The notes beneath the pieces were generated by a model. The model was not told the origin of the DNA. It saw only the letters and a program-made list of their open reading frames with translations, and did not search any database. The position numbers were made by a program, and so were the translations under genes. From positions 62,001 to 126,000 of the forward strand of contig NW_025943851.1 in assembly GCF_000764305.2 (NCBI RefSeq): DNA of 64,000 bases, read 5' to 3'. Positions within the stretch are counted from its first letter, which is position 1. Every line of letters begins with the position of its first letter. Positions 23,439 through 33,964 of this stretch are shown one piece after another. The DNA is from Hyalella azteca. Its lineage: Eukaryota; Arthropoda; Malacostraca; Amphipoda; Hyalellidae.

Positions 23439-23464
23439 CTGATGATGGAGCTGGACTCCGAAAC
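23439..23464 (+). ncRNA. Hammerhead-ribozyme-like core, right arm
   Basis: Plus-strand counterpart of the motif in the left arm: CTGATGA (23439-23445), T, GGAG, CTGGA, CTCC, GAAAC (23460-23464). All 26 bases are identical in the two arms. The same extra U before stem II is present. Activity is not implied. Confidence 0.3.
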
Positions 23465-23521
23465 GTTTTCAATATCGATACGGTGAATTTGCTTGGAGTT
23501 TTCTTTGCTTTTAAATTCCTT

Positions 23522-25115
23522 GTGAACTTGCGATATAAGCCGACTGATAATAAAAGTTTTTAAAATATTGATGTTTACTGAAATTAATCCACTAAACATT
23601 CATTTAAGCAAACTGTTGTAATGAGTGTAAAATTTAAAATCTTTTAACTCCAGCAATGATGTTGATGTTTAAAAATATCTTTGCAAAAATTGTAAATTTC
23701 ATTTCCACTTCATATTATCTGGTTCGGCAGGAACAGAAGATTGGAACAACAACAACATTCCAAACATAGGAGTAGGAGACTGAGTCCTTCCATCTTAGTG
23801 TCTGGTTAATACAACTGTTTTAAATCCGAGTGCATCAACTGAGGTAATACAGCCTGAAAATTTTCAATCATAGCAAGAAAATAATTCAAATCTCAACGAA
23901 AGCGTTATCTCCGCCGGACCCCGTGGATAAAATTCTGCACGGCAAATGTGGAAAATCTCGCTAGTTGTTCGCCAGTCTCGGCGTTATTCACTTTAGTATA
24001 TTATGCGTAGGGCGGCTAGGCGTGAACTCATTTTTCGCCTGTTCTCAAATATCCCAAATGGGTCGGCAACCCAGGAGATTCCTGGCCTTTTAACCGTGAA
24101 GGCGGACGCTTCTTCAGGAATCGTGCTGAAGTTGATGTATCTGCAATAGCAAGAAAAGATATGGGTGCCGTTTAGTGTGACTTATCTGTCTCGGGTGTTT
24201 TTGAAAGCTCGCGAGAAATGCTCGACTTTTGCCTTTTAAAGAAAGACTAATGTTTTTTGTGCTTTCACGAGCTTTAACTGAAGACTGCGATCCGTCTTGC
24301 GATGAGCTTCCCTCCAGTAACAAAAGAGAAACGAAGCCTCGCGATTAAGGTTGGACGAAATTGCTGCACAAACATCAGGTGCTATAAATTGGGTTACTCT
24401 AAATAGTGATGTTCTCAATTATAGTGCGTATCATTCCTGATGTTAAAGAGTATGGAATTAAGATCGTTTGAAGAACGCTTTCGTGACATTCATAATTATT
24501 ATAATTTCGTGTCATAATATACAATTACGTATTATAATAAGCTATTGCTAACTCATAGTGTTCCATGCTGCAAATAATAGCTCTATCAATAAAATATAAT
24601 GCAATAAACCAAATCTTTAGGTTAATTCAACTTTATCAGATTTCTACATTTTTTTAGATTTAAGTTCTACTCACGTAAATATCTGTTGATATTTGGGTTG
24701 GTGGAGGTTGGTGCTGCTAAAGTTTTTGCAAGTTTAACGGCTGACTAGTACGTGACTTGTGACCACACGTCTTCTGGCCACCGCTTGTCCTCCCAATAAC
24801 ATTATCGCTCGCTCAGCGATGCTGACGCGGCAACTTCCAGTCGATATAAGCTCTGCAGTAAAGGACTTCCAAATTGACTGCAAAATTATCAAAGTGATGG
24901 TCCATAATTTTGAAATTTACAATGGAATATTTTTGCTTTTCGATTGGAGTACGTGAAGCATGATATCCATGCAGCATTTAATAATTTAGATTACCGAAAA
25001 GTAATTTTCAACTAAACAAAATTTACAGAAAAAATTTACATTCGTTGAATTCGAAATTTTTTCATATTGAATAGGTAAAATTTCAAAGCTAATATTAAAA
25101 AAATATTACCAGTAT
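23522..25115. other. Non-coding AT-rich stretch
   Basis: Nothing is supported as a gene. GC-richer patches lie at 23900-24110 and 24730-24840, without motifs. Confidence 0.45.
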
Positions 25116-25444
25116 TGCAACATAACGCTGCATATATCTGGTGCAAACTGTAATTACTCTCCAAATACTGTACGCTGTTTGGACTGTGCAACATAGCACT
25201 AAATGTATCTGCTGCAAACTGTAAATACTCTCCAAATACTGTACGCTGTTTGGACTGTGCAACATAGCACTAAATGTATCTACTGCAAACTGTAAATACT
25301 CTCCAAATACTGTACGCTGTTTGGACTGTGCAACATAGCACTAAATGTATCTACTGCAAACTGTAAACACTCTTCAAATACTGTACGCTGTTAGGATTGT
25401 GCAACATAGCGCTGCATGTATCTACGTAGTGCAAACTTCAAATA
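25116..25444 (+). repeat. 71-bp tandem repeat, about 4.5 units
   Basis: Units begin TGCAACATAGCACTAAATG at 25116, 25187, 25258, 25329 and 25400, each exactly 71 bp apart. The inner units differ by only one or two bases; the first and last are more diverged. Each unit contains CTCCAAATACTGTACGCTG. No open frame crosses the array. Confidence 0.92.
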
Positions 25445-28400
25445 CTAAAACAAGCATTTTGGCGCCAGGTCTGCCAAAATGCGGACCCGGCGGAAGCAGC
25501 CCATGTCGTTCATCCTCCAGAGCGTACACGTAGGATGGCTGGCTCCGGATGTGTCCATCTTCTCCGGCTCGCTGAGTGCTGGTCTGATGATACCTTGCTT
25601 TTACTGATGCTGCAGCACCAACTCCTCATAGCCTTATTTCAAGTTTTATTCTAAATTTGTATAGTTGAAGACGAAATAATAGGAGAAGGAAAGGAAACAA
25701 AACTGTACTATACATTATAATAAATTAATTTTTATTTTTAATATTTATTTGACGAGTGTATATTCGCATCAGTTGCTCATCAGCAATTATGACTACAATA
25801 CACACCAGGATGAATAAAAAATATTCAAATAATATATCATGGCTTTCAAAATTACTCTGACGCAGTTACATGGTTTGTTCGGACTCAACATTCGTTCGCA
25901 CCGCTTCGGTCCACCGCCTGATGTACGAGACGACGAGTGCGAGCATCGGAAAGCTCGGGTCGTAAAGCCTCGCTTTAATAGCAAGAGGCGGCGCCGCGCT
26001 CAGCAAAAGCTGCAGTCGAAATGCCAAGGAAATCTTAGACATTTGGCGGTGCCAAAATATTCTTGGTTTTCGAAAGAAAACGGGATAGGCTACTCAAACA
26101 GTGGACTCTTACCGCGCTGTATCAATTACTGTTCGGAAACTTTCAAGATTACAGAAGAGTATAATAGTGCGCCATATAAAAGATTACCTCAATACATTGT
26201 ACGTGACACTTACATGCCGAACGCGTTTAACATATTCATTTATGGATTATTGCATTAAATTTTCCCTTTTTTATCTCTCTATAAAAGAAGTTTATACTGT
26301 TTCTTCAGTCTTCCAGGACACCCTCTCTGATAACGGAGCAAAAATTAAAAGCTATTATATTGATTATTAGAAAACTTTGCAGCAAGTACAAAAATAAGTT
26401 ATGATTTTTATCACTTTGTAAGGGGACTTGAAATTTTATTATAAATATTAGATTAGTAATTTCTCTTTCAAGTTTTTAGTCACCACTGACGTGACCTCAC
26501 TTAATAATATGCTATATCTTGTCATTCGTTTGTACGATTCCACCACAGAGGTACGTGGTTCTTTTAGTCGTGCTTATTTTTAGTGTTGACAGTGCTCTGG
26601 TGTTTAAGTGAAGTTTTTATTGATCTTCTAGTGCATATTTGTAGTTATATTTATTCATGTATCATATGTCATCCAAGCTATATTTCTGCGTTTATTAGTT
26701 TATTTATTTCATTAGTTCTAATTTTGTGTTTTCGTTTTTGTATGTGCAGAAAGGCTCCGGTATATGAACTTGCTTCGATCATTATTGAAAATAGTTAGTG
26801 GGCCTAAAGAAAGCGCACGGTTTTGTTTTGTTTATTTATTGTTTTTGTATTCATTGATAAGTGGTTTAAATTATTATTTTTTGTTCATTGATTCAGTTTT
26901 TATTCATCCTTCTGAATTGCGATAGATATTACAACACGATCGTAAGTGAATGTCTGGGGCCACTGACAGCTTTATTTTTATATTATTTATTTATTGAATG
27001 GGCCCCGACAACGTGCAATTCACGTGCAATTTTTATCGCGTGCAATTCAGGAGCAATATTACATTCACTTTTTAATTCCGTGCAATTTCATCACCAGAAT
27101 TCAAGTAGTAACAAAGTCGAAGTAATTTACGTAATATTCAGCACAAATCTTTACGCCCCCACAGCAACGAACTAAACCCTCTTTACTCTGCGATATACTT
27201 TTTAAAAGACAAGTTCCTTGCCAATTAGGCAAGCATAACTTTTAAAGACAGGATTGCAAATGTGACGTCTGATGTACTCAGTTTAATATTACAAAAGGCT
27301 GCGAGAAAACATCACTGGACTGGCAGCCAAAGACTTGATTGCATAGTTCTTGGTTAGCTCGCTGCCTTCAATCTTTTTGTACGGGCGGAACTATTTTTAA
27401 AAGTTGAAAGAAAGTACAATCTCAATTAGGCATCATTAATTAAAATCCAAACGCTTAATTGATAGCCATATTGAGCGTTCTTTTGTGTTCTTTGCGTCGC
27501 GCAGGCCACCCTCTATATCCGCCCTAATGACTTCCGCTTTTTACGATAAATTTTCATTTGTTAGTGACTGGAGAGAGTCGGGAGCTCAACTTTGCAGACG
27601 ACAACAATTAGGAGCTTTCTTTCAACACTTCTTTACGTGGGAAACTCAAACTTTCTTCTCGAGACGCTGGAAACATTCGCCGAAAGTTGATTATTCGGCT
27701 GATGAGCAGCAACTTGGCAACGAAATATTTCGACACGCAAGAAAACATTAATTAGCAGAGAGATAAGATCATCTTGTAGTTCTAACCTAGAGCTGTATTT
27801 CCTGCTGCAAATAGCTAGCAATTGCATCGTCTGCAGTGTGTGTCTCGCAGCCTCTAATTGCATTCGAGACGCTGGAAAAATTTACCTTTAAGGGAAATAA
27901 CGAATTCGAGGACTTGAATGCATAATTTTACGAGTCTTTTCTCTTCCATTGAACCGTTTGAAATAGAATAGACGTCAGCTACGCTTCAAATTTCATTAAA
28001 ATGAACCAAATTTGGTTATCCAAAAGCTTCCAGAAGTGAATCGTGAAGTGAAAATACCCAACTGTGACGGATGACCGTATTTCGCCTGCCTTAGTTTCTC
28101 TCCAAACAAAGTTTTTTCCTTGAGTCTTAGCAGCAACGATCAGTCAAACAGCGACTGCTCTTCGTAATTCCTCGCTGCTGCAGCCATACTTTTTTTGTGC
28201 AACGCTTCTTTCTTCGCGAGTGTTTGGCCTTCATTTAAGATAGCACTCGGCAGCCATCAATTGACTTGGGCCAGGCCCTCACAAGCCTGCAAGAATACGC
28301 AGAGCTCCGTGCCTAACAAAAATAAGGAATAAGGAAGTCATAAGGGAATATGCTGAAAAATTAGTGACTTGGACTGTCGTATTTTTAACAGTATTATCAT

Positions 28401-30291
28401 TATGCACAAAATCGACGGATAAAAAAATACCTAATCCAATAAAACGAGCAAAGATTGCAGTACCAATTCCGATTCTTGTTCACCGTTTTCTGTGGGAAAA
28501 TAAAGTGTAAAAGAAGCTCCATTGTCCTACGCGTAGTCTTGTTTCGAAATGAGAAAGCAATCTGCCCAGAGCCAGGCCGGCTACGTTATATAGGGGCGAG
28601 GATATTCGCCACGTCGTATACGGTACTCTCCTATAGGCCAACCGCTTTTTAATTTTTTCAGGGCACCGAAATACTTTCAAATTTAATTTCAGTCGAAAGA
28701 GAAGAGTGCAGTTTTTAGAATGGATGTCGAGTAGTCAGTGCCGATTACGACAATAAACAGGAATAGTTCTCTCTAAAGAATAATTCACTTTTCAATTATT
28801 ATATATATGGTATTCATCCCTCCTCTCAGAAGGTGCTGTGAGGAGCGTGTGCTTGTCTATTTATGAAACTCAAATCCTCGATATTTACTAAATATCAATT
28901 TTACAGCATAGGCTAAGATAAATTCTATCCGTCGCTCTTTGTTACCTCTACACAAATTTCAAGCATGTCGCCTACTGTTTGATTTATAATTGATTTTTCC
29001 TGCTACTGGAATGAATCGTTTGTGTTTTAAGCCCTTAGGTGCTTATCAGCAGGGATTTTTTATAAATATGACATACCCCGGACATTGTTTATACTATGTA
29101 ATCAAATTTACTAATTTATTCTTTAATTTTAGGTACCTTTTATGTATTGTTGAATGTTACCATCAGATAACATAACGGTTTACCACAACTTTTCCTGTAC
29201 CTGCAGGCGTTCTTTTTACTGGAAGCGTCCTTTTTTTCAAATGCTAGCAGAACGTTAAACCCGAACAGCTTATATCTAATCCACTGCTATACAGCATATT
29301 TCGCTAGCAAGACCCTGGAAATACGTCGGTTTTTGATCACGGCCGAGTTTAATACCAGTTTTAATGTTGCACATCGCTCCTGCAACCCACATGGTACAGT
29401 GTCTATAGAAGCACGGAAACTACCACTCTTTGTGCAAACTCAAAAGAAAGTTTAGCTGTAATTTAGCTTGCTTTTGTAAAGTATAAAAGAACGTCGTTTG
29501 TGCGACACGCTGCAGCACTGGACCTAATTGCCTGCAGTTGCGCGCCACAGAAATTTGAGCGGCGCCCAAAGCGGAGTTTTGCGGCGCGGACATTTTACTG
29601 CAGCGCGTCCTGCATGTTGGCGCAAGAGTTTTTGTCGCGTCTCGAATTTGCTGAAGAATTCAAGGACGTTTTTGGTGGGCGTCAAAAGCAGGCGTATGCT
29701 TGGCTTACTGAAGCTACAATTAGGTTTTTCTGAAATTTGTTTATGTAAATTTTGGGTAACATATTTGTTAAAACGCAAGCAGGAGGCTTTAATGTAAAAT
29801 AAATCATTCATTAAAGAACCGAAAATTATTTACAGCTGTGCTTTGTATTGCTAGCAAAGTATTTTGATTTACCGGATATGTTTTTCCTCATTTTTTCTCT
29901 TGCTGATGTAGATCTTTAAATAATTGATAGAGTAATGAATGCAAGCGAAGAGTCAATGTTAAATTGAGATTAAAGCTGACACATTTTGTAAATAACAGTC
30001 TTGTGTAGGATGTGCAATGGGGGTATGGAAGGCAACGTATTGCTTGCATAAACTATAATGCCTAATTTGCATTGCATTAGTACTCATTTCACCAAAAATA
30101 GGGATTTAGATAAGAAAGTAAAAAAATGTAAACACTTGGTCAATTTTACTAAGTATTTTTAACTCAAGTCATTGTCAGAGTATTATTTTAACTCGATCGG
30201 TAATGGACTTGACATAACACTCTTATTATAAAAATGTATTGCGATAGCGGCAATCATAACCTTGTAAGATTAGCTCCAATTGTAGCAGATT
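25445..30291. other. Non-coding stretch; one chance-length ORF
   Basis: The longest ATG frame (25839-26258, 139 codons) has a basic middle (KRRRRAQQK) in a GC-rich patch (25890-26020), but its length is near the chance maximum for this window and I recognise no domain, so I leave it uncalled. At 27016-27088 CGTGCAATT occurs four times. The rest is AT-rich with small GC patches (28590-28640, 29500-29640). Confidence 0.4.
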
Positions 30292-30427
30292 TAGCTGTAG
30301 CCACGTAACGCCCTAACCGTGCAGCTGTGGCCGGGCTGTAGCTGTAGCCACGGAACGCTCTAACCGTGCAGCTGTAGCCGGGCTGTAGCTGTAGCCACGT
30401 AACGCCCTAACCGTGCAGCTGTAGCCG
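30292..30427 (+). repeat. 47-bp tandem repeat, 3 units
   Basis: Units start at 30292, 30339 and 30386 with TAGCTGTAGCCACG(T/G)AACGC. Each unit contains two related AGCTGT(A/G)GCC words, so the unit itself looks like an older internal duplication. GC-rich compared with its surroundings. Confidence 0.9.
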
Positions 30428-33090
30428 AAGTTTCAGTTTTCCAAAAAGCTAGTGAATGATACAATACGAACATTAATTTTTAAATTACTGTATTTGAAAC
30501 ATGACCCCTTTGAAAATACCTTTATTATTCTTGCACTACCTTATACTTATATATTGATTTGCATTGATTTTATGATCGCTAATATAGTGAACAAATGTTT
30601 TCATAATAAGTTTGTAATCTGTAGTTAATCAAATTAACTACCGATTTTAAATTATGAAAAACAGTTAATAATCTGAAGTTGTTTTTCGTAATTGAGTAAC
30701 TTTTCGCCAGCAATAATCGACTCATGTTTATTGAAGCTCAATGATGTTATTATGAGTCGATGTTGTTGTGAATTATCTTACCTTGCTGCACATGTGAGGA
30801 AAGAAACATCGACAAGATTCACGATAGCTGCACTCAAAGCAATTAAGTTTCTTCATCGTAGGACGAATTGGGCATCAGGCCCACGCTCTCCTGTTGACGG
30901 ATGAGCTGGCCTCATGAATATAGAACACCTGGTACGAAGTTATGCAGTTGCCTTGCGTTCCAATAAATTATTGAATAATTAACATTATTTGTGGTACATT
31001 GGTTTATACGAAATTGCAAACCTGCTTGTTCGTGATGGTTTGAAATTTTAAACATGATTTCTAGCAACATATGAGGTCTTAAGACTTTTTAATAACATAG
31101 AATTGAATGGATTAAAACCATGCGAAGAAATTTTCTTGAATCCACGAGAACAACTGAGCTTTTCACTCGAGTTATTTGCAGTATATCATGTGTATCTTAT
31201 TGTCTTTTTTTCATGTGTCGGTGTCTATAGTGAATATTTTACATTACTCAATAAAAAAGTTCATTATTTTATAATACCATTCCTTGAATGAAAAAAATCA
31301 GTGCTTCTTACATGAATCCTGAAACGAACCTAGAAGTCAGATTTTGTTACTGGCATCCTTTACAAGTATATTCCACCTGCTCACTTATTTCGAAACAGTG
31401 AAAATTCGCAAATAAAATTCAAATTACAAATTATCCCTCTTTTATGAACACCTTAGAGCAATGCTCGAAGTTTTTTACATGAAATTCTACGAATCGCGCA
31501 GACAGACACGAACTCCCTGGTAGAAAACTGTACGGTCCTCGGCTGTCAAAAGAAAGCAATAAACGACTAGTGTCGTTCAGAAGTGCTTAGTGCCGTAGGT
31601 TCCGGGGGCCATATTGCTCATGAATGTTTCTTTCTTGAAAACGCGTCCCGCCTCATTTGCCTCGAAAGCGGGGGGCGCGTTTCTTGAGCTGTCACTTCCT
31701 ATGGAAATTACTGCTCGGTAGCCGTATATCTTGGAAGTTATTCGGCCGTTCCGTCGCATGGATCCTCCGCTGTCATTTCTTATGAGCGAAACTCGAATTA
31801 TTTCTGGGAAAACACGCTCAAGGGCCTCCGGATTGTCCAGGATTCCGGTCGGATGGTCGCGATGGCCCCAAAATGAATTTCTGCTCAAAATTTGAGATGA
31901 CGGAAGGCCTCGGGATAAAAAAGAACGTAGAGGCTGTTGTCTTATTCAAAATCAGCCTGTAACGTTAGATCCTTTGAGTGGAATATCCTGTATTCGAACT
32001 AGAAAACTAAAGAAAATTTCAAATCAGGTACTTTTTCTATTGGACCGGCACTATTACTATTACTATTACCGTCATATTATTACTATTAATGGCAGGTACT
32101 TTTACTATTGGATTTTTATTTAAGCTTTAGACTTTCGTATGCACGAAATGGATATCCCGCTAACATTTTTCCCACTCAAATGTCACGCTAAGTTCTTAAA
32201 TAAGCTGTACATTTTACTGGATGCTTGAGCAAGCATCGTGTATATGCGATCGAACGTGAGAATTAATATAGTACATAAAAAATAATTTGTCATCGCCAAG
32301 ATCATCTAAAATTCGCCGAGTCTACTTCATTTATTTAAGAACTACTAAGTTTTCATCAAGTGGTTTGAAGGCATGATTAATACTAGTATTTATGAAGTGT
32401 AAAAATAATTCCGCTAGTCTTGGTGGGCTCAATGTTCAACGCAATTTTTGGATCTGCAACTGAGAGTCCTGACCAGTCTAACGATGATTTGGCTTCGTGA
32501 GATATTTCGTAGTCATTCATTGAAACCGTCGACTCTGTCTGTCCCTTCTAAACGTTCCGCCATCATCAGATCAACCTCGATTCGAAATAAAATACAAACT
32601 GTTCCATGATATTAGAATAACAATTGCCATTCTACTCTGGTGGCACAAAATGTCCCACTTCGCTTTTCGTCTTCTCTGTCACGGCTCCGGCTCGTTAATT
32701 ATTGTTAACGAGTCGCTCGTCATCTCCGGGCTTATCCTATGGACGCATCATTCTTGTAGAGACACGCTTCCCGCTCATTGTGCGAACGCGATTGGCGTTA
32801 TTGGGTAGTTCGTACAACTCAGACAAAACAGTTTTTTTAATATATTTATTTATAGCGCGTTTACTGCCAGAATTAGGCCAATGTCGGACTAGCATGCAGC
32901 TCAATATTCCATTTAAGTCGATTTCTGTTGATAAGATATTAGTTTCTTTCCGGCAGGAGATTTTTGTGCTTCTTATGAAGCAAATATAAATTTCATTCAA
33001 CCATCTGGTTAAGGGTACAGGTTATGTGCAGCAGTTCACCTTAATACCTTCCTGTGGGTGACATGGAAATAGCCCTACAGGTTACTTGCA
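30428..33090. other. Non-coding stretch
   Basis: A GC-rich patch at 31590-31880 has a minus-strand frame of about 100 codons with no recognised domain. An (ATT ACT)-type microsatellite lies at 32050-32095, and an 8-bp hairpin CTCGTTAA/TTAACGAG at 32691-32712. No gene is supported. Confidence 0.4.
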
Positions 33091-33403
33091 AGTCTACCAG
33101 CAGGATAGCAGTTAGTCCCTCAGCAGGTCAGCAGCAAGTCTCCTAGCAGGTCAGCAGCAATTCTCCCGACAGGTCAGCAGCAAGTCTCCCGACAGGTCAG
33201 CAGCAAGTCTCCCAGCAGGTCAGCAGCAAGTCTCCCAGCAGGTCAGCAGCAAGTCTCCCAGCAGGTCAACAGCAAGTCTCCCAGCAGGTCAGCAGTTAGT
33301 CCCTCAGCATGTCAGCAGCAAGTCTCCCGGCAGGTCAGCAGCAAGTCTCCCGGCAGGTCAGCAGCAAGTCTCCCAGCAGGTCAGCAGCAAGTCTCCCAGC
33401 ACG
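33091..33403 (+). repeat. 23-bp minisatellite, 13.5 units
   Basis: Units of AGTCTCCCAGCAGGTCAGC plus AGCA repeat with fixed 23-bp spacing. The variant AGTCCCTCAGCA, preceded by a unit ending AGTT instead of AGCA, recurs 184 bp apart (33114 and 33298), exactly eight units. This implies duplication of multi-unit blocks. No gene spans it. Confidence 0.93.
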
Positions 33404-33757
33404 GGTGAGTGACACTCAAAAAGGAGCACATAATTCAATTTTCCAGCCGTGAACTTTACGAGCGCGAGGGCGGCTGCGTGGCTGATGAATGGAGAGATGA
33501 ATCAAGACGTGAGTAAAGAGGGAATTCATTCTATGCCGAATGTATATCTCTTCTTGCCTTGAAAATATCGTTACTAGGGGAAAATATCGCAAATTTGAAT
33601 GAAAGTTGTTTTTGCTCAAAGAAGCTGCAGCGGCATAGAAAATTAATTTACTTCAGAATATTTTTAATGACAAAATTTACTGCAATTTTGGTGTTTAGAA
33701 CATTTAAGAGAGCCATTGAAAAATTTCTGTTGAAGTGAATAAATATGTTGCAGATAG

Positions 33758-33964
33758 ATGGTACCCAAGACAGAGAGTATCGAGAACGAAAGTATCGTGA
33801 ACGAGATTAAAGAGAACGAGAATATCGAGAACGAGAATATCGAGAACGAGTGGTTCGAGAACGTGAATGTCGAGAACGAAATTATCGTTAATCCAAAGAT
33901 AGTGGCTCTTATAAACGAGGACAGCATCACTATATGTCATCGTCTGAGAGGGATTAGTGATTAA
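33758..33964 (+). repeat. 15-bp minisatellite within a 68-codon ATG frame
   Basis: Between about 33776 and 33890 a 15-bp unit (TATCGAGAACGAGAA) repeats about 7.5 times with substitutions. It lies in a frame from ATG 33758 to TAA 33962, giving acidic pentapeptide repeats of the type IENEN/IENES. Since 15 is a multiple of 3, an open repeat frame is expected if one unit is open. No signal peptide, domain or splice context is seen. A repeat-derived open frame is more likely than a gene. Confidence 0.6.

Larger units (their letters stand above)
22731..23521. mobile_element. Long inverted repeat (foldback), possibly Penelope-like ends
   Basis: The left arm (22731-23090) and right arm (23155-23521) are reverse complements at roughly 90% identity with only a few 1-2 base indels; about 64 bases lie between them. 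The outer end is AAGGAATT(G/T)AAAAGCAAAG. The two arms therefore point outward as two inverted copies of one sequence. Each arm has a CTGATGA...GAAAC segment near its outer end. Arrangements of inverted partial copies and hammerhead motifs are both known for Penelope-like retroelements, which motivates the tentative class; no RT or GIY-YIG coding sequence is present. An RNA copy of the whole region would fold into a very long hairpin. Confidence 0.7.

Noticed and set aside
25116..25444. 71-bp direct repeats considered as a CRISPR array
   Set aside because: Units are head-to-tail with no unique spacers, no cas genes, and the DNA is eukaryotic.
25839..26258. 139-codon ATG frame with a basic KRRRR segment
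   Set aside because: With about 6-7% stop codons per frame, one frame of this length is expected by chance in 64 kb on two strands. No domain, splice context or conserved motif is visible.
27697..27731. CTGATGA followed by CGAAAT as a third hammerhead candidate
   Set aside because: No pairing between the boxes can be drawn.
31577..31888. 103-codon minus-strand frame in a GC-rich patch
   Set aside because: No recognisable domain; length is compatible with chance in GC-richer DNA.
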